A stretch of DNA of 64,000 nucleotides from Pelagophyceae sp. CCMP2097 (GCA_026770575.1 MU657168.1:878750-942749), one strand, 5' to 3'. Numbered from the stretch's first letter, positions 32,246 through 42,904 are shown. The notes: generated from the sequence alone by a model not told the origin. Made by a program: numbers and translations.

Positions 32246-32296
32246 ATCTGAGAAAGTTTCTGATACTAGGAATTCCTAGCTAGGATTCCTAGTGTA

Positions 32297-32878
32297 CAAG
32301 GGGGGTTCAACATAAAATGCCGCTCATTTCCTCACCTCCACAGCACGTTTGAGAAGACTTTGAGTGGCTGGACATGTCCGGCCCGACCCAAGGTGCCGGG
32401 CTGGAGGTGGAAATCTCCCTTTTTTCGCGTACCCTACCCGCAATCTCGATTTCAGCGTCGCCAAAAGCTAGTTTGAGGTGGTTTTCCGTTGTCTTCGTCT
32501 GAGTTCCACCTCCCTGCCGCTTCGCTGGGGCCGGCTGTGGGCCCTGGCCACACCAGAGTCCGACCTAGTGACCTGTGGAGGTGAGAAATAAGGCCCAAAA
32601 TTTAGGCTATGGGCTCCATTTTGTAAGTTATGGGCTTCATTTCACTTAAAACGCCCATGCAAATCCGCAATTACAAGAAAATAGTGTCAAGTTTCACACC
32701 GTCTTATTCTTGAAAGCGGATTCACGCTCGGCGGACCGAGCCCGCAAACAAACTTCCTTCGTCGGGGACCGCGCCGCCACCAGCCTGCGCCGTAGCGACC
32801 AAAAGTGGCCCCATACCTCGCTTGTAGCCCGAGAGATTTGTATCTGAGTGGAATCCGTTTCATGTTGGACCCCCCTTG
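32297..32878. mobile_element. 582-bp MITE with TA target duplication
   Basis: The ends are inverted copies (CAAGGGGGGT, then C or T, then CAACAT; about 21 bp with two mismatches), and both are flanked by TA, as for Tc1/mariner-type insertions. A second inverted pair sits inside (CTCACCTCCACAG at 32331-32343 and its exact complement at 32573-32585), and a third lies within that, so the element is built of nested dyads or holds an older insertion. No transposase. AGGAATTCCT lies 20 bp before the left end. Confidence 0.8.
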
Positions 32879-32923
32879 TAGTCATTTGCTGTTTCTCTAA
32901 TTTTTGGCGCGTCACGCATGGAG

Positions 32924-32947
32924 GAGGCATGAGGGTTTTAATTTATA
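32924..32947 (+). promoter_or_regulatory. 24-nt motif upstream of the glycosyltransferase-like gene
   Basis: The motif contains GGCATGAGGGTTTT followed by an AT-rich TAATTTATA. The same 24 bases occur inverted at 35611-35634, just upstream of the convergent DUF1796-like gene. In both places an ATG follows within about 20 bp. A partial copy lies at 50217-50230. It could be a core promoter or leader element, or an end of a mobile unit. Confidence 0.5.
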
Positions 32948-33012
32948 CGCATCACCAGCGAATCATGCCCTCGACGAAACCCCCTAGGAATTCCTTTACC
33001 TACAATTGTAAC

Positions 33013-34169
33013 CTAAATCGCGGACGCCGCGACCGCGCGCGCCGAGGACGACCGCGCGGCCTTCGCGCGAGAAATCGACGAGAAGCTCGCGCGCGACGAG
33101 AAGTCCAAGGCGCGCATTGTGCTAACCTTGCGCCGCGCTGCCCCTGCCGCGCCGCTACCTCATTGCGGTGCCATTCCGTTGCGTTGCATCGATGCCGCCG
33201 CTGGCCCAGTACGCGGTGCTGCTCGCAGGAAGGCAGGTGAGCCGCAACTCGTATTCAAAAGATTTCGGCAAAGTGGGCGTGCACGGCGGCTCCTGGTTCA
33301 ACGAACGCGGCAACGAGTGGCAGCACGGCAACGAGACCGTGCCCAACCTGAAGCTCTGCGCCCAGCAGTACAAGAAGCACATCTTCGACATGCCCGCGAA
33401 CCGCGGCAGCTTCGACCGAGCGCGCGACAATTTTGACGTCTTTGTGCACAGCTGGAGCCCAGAGGCCGAGGCGGAAATTCGGACGCTCTACGAGCCGAAG
33501 AGCGCGTCCTTCGAGCACAACGACAAGTTTGTCGCGGCGATCGACGCCTGCAGCACGAGCGGCAATCCTCCCCAAAGTTGGGGACGGTGCTCCCTCCGAC
33601 TCTCCTTCACAACCGCGCTCCAGATGGTCCTCCGCAGCGAGGGCGACCGGGGCGAGGTGTATCGCGCCATCCTCTGGCTCCGGGCCGACGCGCTCGTCTG
33701 GAACGCCGGCCTCGTGCTGCCGAGCTACGATATCAGCAAGAGCGCGTTCAGCTTTCGAGATGTCGGCAAGAGAGCGTTCAGCTTTATGGACGAGGGCATC
33801 CTGTCGTCAACGCATGCGCACGCGTTGCTGCCCTTGCTGTGGAGCCCGCGCTGGGACGCCGGGAACGCGACCAACGTGACCATGGCGTCTGTTTTTCGCC
33901 TCCTTGTAAGTACTGTCACCCCGGGGGTCGAGCCGCAAAATACCACGACGCCATGGCCCTCCACGTGCGGCTACATGATCGTGCGCGCCTTTCACGCCGA
34001 GTGCTGCAAGCTCGGCGCGACACTGGCATGCTGTGCTGCGCGCAGCAGCAAGACAAAAGAGTTCGAAGTGCTATGCGCCGAGACGGAGGGCGACGTCGTA
34101 GTTACGGACCAACGCAACGCGGCCTTCAAGAGCCACATGGCCAAGGCCAGCAAACGGGCGGACACGTAA
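33013..34169 (+). CDS. Glycosyltransferase-like protein of unknown specificity
   Basis: The main exon runs from about 33210 to 34169. A short charged exon (about 33013-33119, REIDEKLARDEKSKARI) probably precedes it through a GTGCTA...CAG intron, but that join and the start codon are uncertain. The protein has VLLAGRQVSRNSYSKDFG near its start, then DNFDVFVHSWSPEAE and YRAILWLRADALVWNAGL. This arrangement (a FDVFVHSW strand, then an acidic or aromatic strand with a pocket) is seen in poorly described algal glycosyltransferase-like proteins. I do not assign a family. A 30-bp in-frame tandem duplication at 33741-33800 repeats AFSF. The gene converges with the DUF1796-like gene (267 bp between stops). 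Confidence 0.5.
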
Positions 34170-34436
34170 AATATGAGAAGTTCTTCTTCACAGCCTGAGT
34201 GCGGCCGGCTCGTGACGTCTCCCATCTCTCTGCCACCCGGCGGCGGGAGCCACCTCCCTCCCGCTTCCTGCGGATGGAGGCGTGGTCCGCGGCACGCGTG
34301 GTTCGCGGCGCAGGACCCATCCCCCCATCCGACGGTCCAAAGACGTTCCCGACTCGGAGAAGAGACGCATGTTCATGTGGCGGCCCCTCCGGCCCCACAT
34401 GCCCATCGGGGATGTGGCGCCCCCCCCAAATCCGCA

Positions 34437-35591
34437 TTATCTCAGCCGGTTGGCCCCAGCAAAGCTGGCGTATTCGCCGGGATTGAAGGTGAGTCGCACT
34501 CCTGCGATTTGCTCGATGATCCGGACCGCTTCGCCGAGGCTGACGGCGTGGACGTGCGGCCGGTCCGCGATGAGGCTGCGGAGCGCGGCGACGTCTGTTT
34601 CGAGCGATGCTTGCGCGGCGGTGATGCGCGAAAAGCGGCGGCCGTCGCCGTTCAAGGCGTGCGCGGCGGTGTCTATTCGCCAGGCGGCGTCCTGGGCCTC
34701 GCCCTCGGCCATCGAGGGGTGGACGAGGTAGACGTGTGCGCCGCTGCTGTCGTGTAGGATCTTCGCGAGTCTGCGGAAGCGCCGAATGTACTTTGAGAAA
34801 ACACGCTCAAAGTCGGCCGCGTCCGCCCCTTTGACAAAGTCGTTTGGGAAGGTCATGCGCGGGACGTGCGCCTGCGCGCCGTCGTGCCGCGCGCCGTCGC
34901 ACAAGCCGCTCGGCGCCCAGTTTCCGACGTCGGCGTAGTTCGACGCGGGCGGAGGCGCGTTGCAACTCGACAAAAGGTCCGTATACCAATCCGCCGCGCA
35001 GCTCGCGGCGTCCTCTGCAACAAAGGCGCATTCGACCGCGGAAACGACGGCGTCCAGCGGCGAGTTGTTCCAGTCGAAGGGGAACGCGGCGCCGCGCGCG
35101 TTGAGGTCGTCGGCGAGTACGAACGTGGTATAACAGGAGAAGCCGACGGGGACAAAGGTGATGCCCGCGCGGAAGAGCTTCGCGCAGACCGTGCCGTCGA
35201 CGTCGGCCACGAGCATGGCCGCCACGCAGCCGGGCGCGTCGCAGCCGCCGCCCATGGCGAGGCCGTTGGCGCCGGCGAACGCCGCGGCGTTTGCGAGCCG
35301 CGCCGCCGGTAAATCGCCGGGGCGGTCCATGAACTCGATCTCGGCTCCGCCGATTCGCACGGGGACGCTGCAGACGTAGTCCGAGGCGTGCCGTGATGCA
35401 AAGGTCGAGTCTGCAAAGGTCGAGTCTGCAAAGGTCGAGTCTGCAAAGGTCGAGTCTGCGAAGGTCGAGTCTGCGAAGGTCGAGTCTGCAGTCGTAGGAA
35501 CCTCCGGCTCCGCGTCCTGGGCGTACAAGCTGGGGGTATTCGCCGCGGCCCCGAGGCCGCGCCACGCCAGCAAGGCCAGCGCGGCGCGCAT
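34437..35591 (-). CDS. DUF1796-like (putative papain-like peptidase) secreted protein
   Basis: Single exon, 384 residues from the Met at 35591, which starts a likely signal peptide (RAALALLAWRGLGAAA). A tract of six ADSTF repeats follows, coded by a 15-bp minisatellite. The core contains VPVGFSCYTTFVLADDLNARGAAFPFDW, which fits the family pattern Leu-Gly-x-x-Cys...Leu-Arg...Pro-Phe-Asp-Trp of DUF1796, a putative papain-like cysteine peptidase group. The Cys is the possible nucleophile. FVKGADAADFERVFSKYIRR and a VYLVHPSM strand follow, also as in that family. Enzyme activity in the family is predicted rather than shown. The 24-nt motif lies 20 bp upstream of the start. Confidence 0.6.
   Translation of the reverse strand: MRAALALLAWRGLGAAANTPSLYAQDAEPEVPTTADSTFADSTFADSTFADSTFADSTFADSTFASRHASDYVCSVPVRIGGAEIEFMDRPGDLPAARLANAAAFAGANGLAMGGGCDAPGCVAAMLVADVDGTVCAKLFRAGITFVPVGFSCYTTFVLADDLNARGAAFPFDWNNSPLDAVVSAVECAFVAEDAASCAADWYTDLLSSCNAPPPASNYADVGNWAPSGLCDGARHDGAQAHVPRMTFPNDFVKGADAADFERVFSKYIRRFRRLAKILHDSSGAHVYLVHPSMAEGEAQDAAWRIDTAAHALNGDGRRFSRITAAQASLETDVAALRSLIADRPHVHAVSLGEAVRIIEQIAGVRLTFNPGEYASFAGANRLR
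35398..35490. repeat. 15-bp minisatellite, six copies
   Basis: Unit GCAAAGGTCGAGTCT (last copies with GCG at the start), in frame with the minus-strand gene, coding Ala-Asp-Ser-Thr-Phe. Expected to vary in copy number. Confidence 0.95.
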
Positions 35592-35610
35592 CCCGTGTCG
35601 CTTTCCGGAA

Positions 35611-35634
35611 TATAAATTAAAACCCTCATGCCTC
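35611..35634 (-). promoter_or_regulatory. Inverted copy of the 24-nt upstream motif
   Basis: Exact inverted match to 32924-32947. On the minus strand it reads into the DUF1796-like gene, ending 20 bp before its ATG. Confidence 0.5.
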
Positions 35635-35961
35635 ATCCCGCGCGCCAGGCGACGCCTTCCCGACGAAACTGAACGTCAGATTCAACTGAAAGTCAGATTA
35701 ATAGTATTCGAAATTATTCGAGAGTCAATTTCGAAATTGAAAGTTCGAAAATACTAGTACAGCAATTACAAGTTTCTTCAACGGAGTGAAAGATGAAACG
35801 GCATCATATATCGCTCAGACTCGCAGATGACTCGCCGGAGACTCGCGAGACTCGCAACCGAACTACGGTGCAGCCACAGCGGGCATGGCCCGTCGCCATC
35901 ACCGTGCAGCACACGAACGGTGCAGCACAAAGGGCGTGGCCCAATGCAGCTCTCCGTCTTG

Positions 35962-36415
35962 AGACGCACGCCGTAAATTGCGGCGTCTCTCCACGTTTCC
36001 CCCGCGGCCACGAGATCTAGAGTCGCGTCATTGAGCCTACCAAATCTCACTTGCCGTGCTACTCGGTGCCAAGATTAAAGTCGATGGAAAGTCACCTTTC
36101 GGGCTGGTTCCGATGGGGTACGATCTTGACTGACGACATGCCCGATAGGCTGATACCGGGCGCGCGGCATCGACCCTACGTCTCGTCGTCGGAAGCGGGG
36201 CATCGCACTTGGCGGCCGCAGATCGACGCAGCCGGCTCGCACGCCGTGATTCGCGGCGTCCCTCGACGTTTCCCCAGCGGCCGCGAGATCTAGAGTCGCG
36301 TCATTGAGCCTACCAAATCTCTCTTGCCGTGCTACTCGGTGCCAAGATGAAAGTCGATGGAAAGTCACCTCTCGGGCTCTCTCGTTTGGGTACGATCTTG
36401 ACTGACGACATCAAG
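35962..36415. repeat. Two direct repeats of about 180 bp, period about 273 bp
   Basis: Bases 35962-36141 and 36239-36415 are similar (shared strings AGATCTAGAGTCGCGTCATT, GTGCTACTCGGTGCCAAGAT, GATCTTGACTGACGACAT). No coding sense seen. Related short strings precede each copy. It may be an unannotated repeat family or duplicated regulatory sequence. Confidence 0.85.
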
Positions 36416-36960
36416 TAGGCTGCTCTCTGATGCGAATCATTACCTCGGCACGCCCGGTCCCCTGGTCGATCTCGTCAGACTCTTCTGGCGGACACGCATC
36501 GAACTCCGCACGACTGGCCCGCGCACCAGCCGGCCTCGAATCGACTGGTGTTTCCCAACACCATCCAAAAACACGGACTTGCTGTCGTCGATGCGGCAGT
36601 TGTCAGTCCAACGCAGAGGAGTGCGTCGCGCGTTTCAGAAGCAGCCGCGCCCTGGACTGAGAACCCATCGTCCGTATCCAGGGCCGCGTCGATGGAGATG
36701 GGCTCCATGCACGATTCTGGCATTACTTCTGGCATTCGTCGAAATCAGACCCGGCGATTCTGACAAGGCGACGATGCGCGCCATCAATGTGGCCAGGCCG
36801 TCGGAGTCCCTGTCGTCGGAATCGAGAGCTGCCTCTGCCTTTGCTGCCCGGCCGTCGAGTCGGGCGACGGATGAAGACTAACATTATGGAATCGAACCCA
36901 ATCTGTCTCCCGCGAGGCTGCCGGTGGCCTTTCGGGAGACGGCGCCGCTGGCGGCAAGGC
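36416..36960. other. Intergenic, no gene recognised
   Basis: Open frames on both strands (for example 36475-36735 minus and 36548-36763 plus) show no domain. They could be a decayed gene fragment. The region ends at the stop codon of the ABC transporter. Confidence 0.45.
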
Positions 36961-39286
36961 TCAGTCGATTTCGACCCAGGCGGCGGCGGCTTGCTTTTTC
37001 GCCTCATCGACGGCGTCATCGTCCGTGGCGATTGACGCGCCTATGTAACAAAAGGTCATAAGAATCACGTCTCCGGGCCCGGGGGGGTCGGTTTGCGGGT
37101 GACGTACGCCAGAGGCGGGCGTATTCGCCGTCGTCGTCTGCGAGGAGCTGCTTGTGCGTGCCCGTCTGCGCCACGCGGCCAGCCTTGAAGACGACGATGT
37201 GGTCCGCGCGCGGCGCCAAAGAAGTCAGACGGTGCGCGGCCAACTAAGCAGGGTGGGGTCAGAAACGATTGGGTGGGCAGCAAGATACGCACGACGACTG
37301 TGCGCCGGGGCGAGGCGTCGCAGAGCGCGGAAAGGAGGAGCTGCTCTGTAGGGGCGTCAGCGGCGGACGTGGGTTCGTCGGCGACGAGGAGTCTGGGGCG
37401 GCGGATGAGGGCGCGCGCGATGCCGACGCGCTGCCGCTCGCCGCCGGAGATGCGGCCCGCGCGCTCGCCGACGACGGTGTCTGCGCCGTTTGCAAAGTGC
37501 GCGGCATCGAGCTTGGCGGCGGCCATGGCCTTTGCGACCGTGGCGTCGTCAGCGCCGACGTTGCCGTAGAGGACGTTCCACTTGATGGACTCGTCGAAGA
37601 GGCGGACGTCCTGGGGCACGCACGCCGTGGCCGCGCGGAGCTCTCGGAGGGGCACGTCTGCCGCGTCGACGATTCCAGATTTGTAGCCCAGGGCGATGCT
37701 GCCGCCGTTCGGCTCGTCGAGTCTGGTGATGAGCCGCAGCGCCGTCGACTTGCCGCAGCCGGACCCGCCGACGAGCACCGTGACGCCGCCCGAGGGGCAT
37801 GTGAAGGAGACGTCGTCCAACGCGAGGCCCTGGTCGCCGTAGCGCTTTGAGACGCCTCGGAAAATGACCGCCGGCGGCTCGTCGGGCATCAACGCCGCGC
37901 CGGGCTTGCCCTCGGTGCCGGCCTTTAAGGGTCGGGCCAGAATCTGCTCTGTGAGTCGCATATCCACGAGAGACTGCCGAATCTCGGAAACCGTGTAGCC
38001 GAGAAAGTTCATGGGCTGCGCGAGCTGGAGGAGCAGGGCATTGACGGCGACGATGTCGCCGATGGAGAGCTGCGTCGTCTTGGCGGACGCCTTAAGAAGG
38101 CAGACGCCCAGCCCGACTGCAAAAATGGCAGTCTGTCCGACGTTGAGCAAGCAGCTGATCTTGGCCGACTCGACAAAGGTCTTGACCATCTTGGCCACGA
38201 ATCGGTCGAGGCGGACGGCCTCGACACGGGCGTTGTCAAAGAGCTTGACCGTTTCCTCGCATCCCAGCGAGTCCACCAGGTACGCCGACTTTGCGTTGTC
38301 CAGCTCCACCAGCCGCCGCCGGGCCGCGACGCGCGAGTCCACGACGACGGCGGTGAAGGTGGCGTAGGCGACGAACGTCGCACAAGTCGCAAAACCGAGC
38401 GCACTGCCGAACCGCCGCGCCAGCACCGTCGCCGAGAGGACGAGCTCAAGAATCGTTGGAAGGACCGAGTAGAGAATCTGGAAGAGGAGCGTGGAGAACC
38501 CGCGCGCGCCTCTCGAGAAGACAACGGAGAGGAGGCCCGTAGGGTGGTCCGCGTGAAAGTCCGCCTAAGCAGTGACAAAGTCAGGCACCCGAGCAAAAAT
38601 GCCCCGATGACTTGCGTCGAGGGCATGCATCTTGTCGAACAGCGCCAGGGCATAAGCTCGCGTCGCCTCCTGCGACGCGTGCGCGTAGCAGAGCGACCGC
38701 ATCTCGGAAGCGAGAGCCACGCAGACCTTGAGCCCGCAGTACATGACAGTCGCCCGCAGCGCCGCCTTGCGGTCCGCGCCGATCAGGTGCGTCAGGCACG
38801 CCTGCAGCACGAACGGCACCTACGCGGCCGCGCGTGCCCGCGGCTTCCCGTTGCGGCGACGGCAGAGCGGCGCTTCGGCGACGCACGGCCACGGTGAGCG
38901 CCTTGGAGGCGATGAGCGCCGAGACGGAGGCGACGAGCATCCAGCGGCTGCCGACGCTGCCGCGGCGCCACGCGTACTCGTAGAGGCTCTTAGCGACCTA
39001 TGACCTCAAGTCCGGCCTTTGCCCACGGGCGCGGGGCACGCACGCGTTCCAGCGAGGCGCGCGACGCCTCGGGCCGCGCGGTGGAGTTGTCCTCCTGCGG
39101 CAGCGAGACGGGCGACGGCACTAAATCCCGCGCCAGCGCCGCCGCCGGCCGGCTCCCTACCCGTCTTTGCCCGGGCAAGCCGGCGGCCGCCGCGCCGGCG
39201 AAGCGCCGCGGCCGCGAGAGCGACGGGCCCCAGGCAGAGACCGCCGACAGCAGCCAGAGGGAGACGACGCCGCCGAGCCGCCGCAT
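36961..39286 (-). CDS. ATM1/ABCB7-type half ABC transporter
   Basis: Model (minus): exons 39286-39044, 38997-38887, 38819-38616, 38564-37293, 37243-37108, 37040-36961 (681 residues). The third intron has a GC donor (GCAAGT...TAG, 51 nt): reading through meets a stop, and removal joins HALD to ADFHADHPTG as in ATM1 relatives. Exon 1 gives a hydrophobic signal-like start (GGVVSLWLLSAVSAWGP) and a basic stretch, which may be an organelle transit peptide. The membrane part includes VPFVLQACLTHL and GCEETVKLFDNA. The ATPase has Walker A GGSGCGKST, signature ISGGERQRVGIARAL, Walker B LLVADEPTSAAD and H-loop LAAHRL formed across a splice site. Relatives export glutathione-linked sulfur species for Fe-S proteins from mitochondria. 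The localisation here could instead be plastid. Confidence 0.85.
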
Positions 39287-39857
39287 CCTGCCGGCGCTTG
39301 CAGTCACGGCTCTCTCAGAATCGATAAAAGGGAAATTGGAAATTGTATTATTTGCTTCAGCGACGGCCATTTGGCTTGCCTCTCTTGAGTTTCCAGAGGG
39401 CCTCCGCGCTGGCGGAGTCGGGCCCACAACTGGGTTCTTGCGGCAGTCGCAAAGCGCCCGCGATGCACTCTGCGCTGGTACCCTCAGTTTCTCTGAGCCG
39501 CGAGTGTGCGGCGAGATTGGAATATCGGATTTCAGTGCCCGCGTCCTAAGTCGCCCCCACTGTTCGCGGGAGGTGCCTCGTTATAGGCAAGGTTGCTCAT
39601 CTCGTCGAGAGGCACAATCCTGCTTATAACGAGGCACCTCCCGCGAACAGTGGGGGCGAGTTAGGCGCCTTTGAAAGGCCCAAAAGGGTGTCTGTGTTTG
39701 GGGGCGCTGTCACGCGCCACCGTCGACCCGGGGAGGATGCTCGTCATAAGGGGCAGTGCGTGTCTCAGCCAGTCGAGTGGCAGTGCGTGTCTCGGCCAGT
39801 CGAGTCGGAATTAAGATTTGAGGGCTGCGGACGCCCGGACGCTTAGGAATGCAGGCC
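39287..39857. other. Intergenic with a foldback element
   Basis: Apart from the foldback at 39545-39664 no gene or RNA is recognised. Around 39760-39800 a GGCAGTGCGTGTCT string is repeated (GGGGCAGTGCGTGTCTCAGCC and a similar copy). Confidence 0.5.
39545..39664. repeat. Foldback: 40-bp inverted arms around a 40-bp loop
   Basis: The left arm (39545-39584) and right arm (39625-39664) are inverted copies with at most one or two mismatches (core CCCCCACTGTTCGCGGGAGG). The transcript or single strand would form a very stable hairpin. It may be a foldback transposon remnant or a precursor of small RNA. Transcription of this site is not known. Confidence 0.9.
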
Positions 39858-40065
39858 TTAAGGCACCGTTTTGCGGCGCTTAGGACGACGGCGCTCTGCG
39901 ACCATGGCGTCCGTCTTCGCGTTGGTCCGCTGCATCACGTCGAAGGCGCGCTGCATGAGCTCGTCGCGGTGGTTGCGGTTCCGGACGCAGGCGAATCGGC
40001 GGAGCATGTTGTTTTGGTGCGCGTGGATGGACTCGAAGGCCTCCTCGTTTAAGATGCCGATGGTT
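39858..40065 (-). CDS. Terminal exon of an unrecognised protein, 5' part lost in an assembly problem
   Basis: On the minus strand an exon beginning at about 40065 (after an ATAAG acceptor) codes ILNEEAFESIHAHQNNMLRR, RDELMQRAFDVMQRTNAK and a basic tail RRRPKRRKTVP before the TAA at 39858-39860. The helical, basic character resembles a nuclear or nucleic-acid-associated protein, but no family is recognised. A second copy of most of it lies across the 10-N gap, so upstream exons cannot be read with confidence. Confidence 0.5.
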
Positions 40066-40418
40066 CTTATGCCGATGGTTTAAGACGTGCCGTCGCGCCA
40101 CTCGGCGACGGCAGCTTCCAGAAGGCTCGCTACTTATCGAGCGTGTGTTCAAGAAAATCCCAATTTCCACCCTGAGAGAGCCNNNNNNNNNNGAGCTCGT
40201 CGCGGTGGTTGCGGTTCCGGACGCAGGCGAATCGGCGGAGCATGTTGTTTTGGTGCGCGTGGATGGACTCGAAGGCCTCCTCGTTTAAGATGCCGATGGT
40301 TCTTATGCCGATGGTTTAAGACGTGCCGTCGCGCCACTCGGCGACGGCAGCTTCCAGAAGGCTCGCTACTTATCGAGCGTGTGTTCAAGAAAATCCCAAT
40401 TTCCACCCTGAGAGAGCC
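39957..40418. repeat. 226-bp exact duplication flanking a 10-N gap (likely assembly artefact)
   Basis: Bases 39957-40182 and 40193-40418 appear identical over 226 bp, separated only by the ten N at 40183-40192. An identical copy on each side of a scaffold gap is the usual sign of two overlapping contigs that were not merged. Confidence 0.9.
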
Positions 40419-40573
40419 CGGCGTGCAGTGAGTGGTGACGCGCCGCAGTCGATTTTAGCGATCATTCTCATTTTGATTCCGAGGCGCGTGCGGCGCTCAC
40501 CCCACGCCGCGGCCGCGACCGGCGCGGCCGGGCCTCTGGGTCGTCGGGCGGCAGCGCGTACTCTGAAGTTTGC

Positions 40574-42574
40574 ATGCGGTCGGTCCTCGCGTGCCTGATG
40601 GCCGTGACGTGCGGCGACGCGCTGCAGGCGTTGCCGGCGTTGCGGGCTCGGTCGCGCCCCCTCCGCAGCGCCCCCGCCGCCGCAAACGGCGACGTCGTGA
40701 TCGGCATCGACGTCGGGACGGGGTCGGCGCGCGCGGGCGTCTTTAGCCTCTGCGGCGCGGCGCTCGGGACGTCGACGCGCGTGATAACGACGTGGGAATA
40801 CAGAGACGATTTTGTAGAGCAGTCATCCCAGGACATCTGGCAGGCCGTCTGCGCCGCGACCAGGCAAGCGCTATCCGAGTCCGGCTGCGCGGCGGAGAGC
40901 GTCAAGGCCGTCGCGTTCGACGCCACGTAAGCCGCCTGTCTTGCTCTGCGAGCATTTCATTCGTCGACCGTCGCCGCGGTAGGTGCTCCTTGGTCGTCGT
41001 CGACGGCGGCGACGAGCCCGTCAGCGTGACGGCCGCCGGCGAACCGCGAGAGACAGGCGATTGCGTCCGGAACGTCATCGTGCGTAGACCGCCGTTCCTC
41101 GGCCTCGGCGACGGCGTTCCCTTTAGGTGTGGATGGACCATCGGGCGACGCCTCAGGCGGCTTTCATCAACGGTCTCGGTCATCGGGCGCTGCGCACGGT
41201 GGGCGGCACAATCTCGCCGGAGATGGAGATGCCAAAGGTGCTGTGGCTCAAGGAGGAGCTGCCCTCGCAGTTCGCCAAAGCGGCAAAGCTCTTCGACCTG
41301 CCCGACTGGCTGAGTTATCGCGCGACGGGCGATGCGACGCGGTCACTCTGCTCCATGGTCTGCAAATGGAATTTACAAGCCGACGATTCGAGCGCCGGCT
41401 GGGACGAGTCGTTCCTCGAGGCCTTGGGTCTCACAGAAGACTGGCAACGCCTCGACGTCGGGTCCCAGTTCGGGGCGCCGGGCGACCGCCTCGGCGGCGG
41501 CCTCACCACTGCAGCGGCGGCCGAGCTGGGCCTTTGCGCGGGGACCGCCGTCGCCGTGGGCATGATCGACGCGCACGCGGGAGGCCTCGGCTGTGTCGGC
41601 GGCTCGCTGGAAGAGGAGGGCGACGACGCGCCGAGCCTCGGCGCACGTCTGGCGATCATCGCGGGGACGAGCGCCTGCCACATGGTACGGCGACGCTCGC
41701 GGAGACGCCCCCGCGACGCTCGAGGTAGGCGTCGTGCTCGTCGCCGCTCGAGGTCCCCGGCGTCTGGGGCCCGTACGTGTTGATCCTCGAATGACGAGTT
41801 TTGGTCTCTGAGTTGCTGCAAGTTCAGTCCAGGTACTACGGCGCCATGGTGCCCGGCGCGTACCTCCACGAGGGCGGCCAGACGGCCGCGGGGCAGCTGC
41901 TGGACTTTTGCGTCGGCGGCGCGTTTTACAGCGCCGCCGCCCACGAACTCGCGGAGAGTTCTGAAAAATGCGGCGAGTCCAAGTACGCCGTGCTCAACGG
42001 CCTTTTGGATTCCCAAGCTGCGAGGCGCGGTTTCGGCGACGTGGCCTACCTGGCGCGCGACGTCCACGTCGACCCGGACTTTTTCGGCAACCGCGCACCT
42101 CTCGCCGACCCGACGCGGCGCGGGGGCGTCGTGGGCCTGCGCCTCTCCGAAAACACCCAAGACCTCGCCGCTCTGTACCTCGCCGCCGTGCAGGCTCTGG
42201 CCTACCAGACGCGCCACATCGCGGAGACGCTGACGGACGCCGGCCACGAGCCCTTTTTACGCATTTCGTTGACGGGCGGCTTGGCCAAGAACCCATTGTT
42301 TGTCAAGACGCTGGCGGACGCTCTGGGCGTGCCCGTGGCGCTGCCGCGGGAGACGGAGGCCGTGCTCCTCGGCGCCGCCGTCCTCGCCGCGACGGCGGCG
42401 AGGGCGTACGACGGCGTGGCCAGCGCAATGCAAGGCATGACCGCGACGAACAAACTCGTCCGACCAGACCCTTGCCCAAAGCTCCGGAAATTCCACGACG
42501 CAAAGTACGCCGCCTTCCGCGCGTTGCAGCAAGCTCAGACCGAGGCCAATCGACTCATGGCAAACGCCGAGTGA
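40574..42574 (+). CDS. FGGY-family carbohydrate kinase (ribulokinase-like)
   Basis: Model: exons 40574-40926, 40983-41079, 41127-41682, 41727-41772, 41833-42574 (597 residues), four introns of 44-60 nt. A signal-like start (RSVLACLMAVTCGDALQAL) suggests import into the plastid or secretory system. The kinase core begins VVIGIDVGTGSARAGVF (phosphate 1 loop). WMDHRATPQA, GMIDAHAGGLG, IAGTSACHM, GVWGPYYGAMVPG and GGQTAAGQLLD follow, and the adenosine site SLTGGLAKNPLFVKTLAD is near the end. The WGPYYGAMVPG and GGQTAAG segments are typical of the FGGY/YDR109C group, which phosphorylates D-ribulose. The 46-bp exon is needed to restore the segment before VPGVWGP. Sugar specificity is inferred. Confidence 0.88.
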
Positions 42575-42904
42575 TCACGTGAGCGCAAGACGATCTTTTG
42601 GCACTTTTCATCAGAAGCGGGAATCAATCGGACCACTTCGAGGCAGAGACGCCTCGCCTTGCATGCGAGCTCCCCACTCCCCTGGAAGCTTCTCCGGGAT
42701 GTGTCTCCGAGAACGCCGGACAAGGGACCTGTTACAATTGTATTGTCAAAAGAATTCTAAAGACTTTGCACGTTTCTCAAATTATTCCGGGTTTCCAGAG
42801 CAGCCGGCCCGGGCGGTAGCTTCGCGACGACTGAGGCCTTTGGACGTATAGAAGCCGCGCGGATGGCGCTCCGTCGTTAGCCGCACGCTCCCGTCCTCTA
42901 CGCG
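42575..42904. other. Intergenic with one TACAATTGTA palindrome
   Basis: About 330 bp. The palindrome lies at 42733-42742. No gene recognised. Confidence 0.5.

Noticed and set aside
38565..38588. A 24-nt ultra-short intron (GTGCCT...TAG) in the ABC transporter
   Set aside because: A 51-nt intron with a GC donor at 38615 keeps the frame equally well and restores the ATM1-like sequence without an odd insertion, and its length is normal for this genome.
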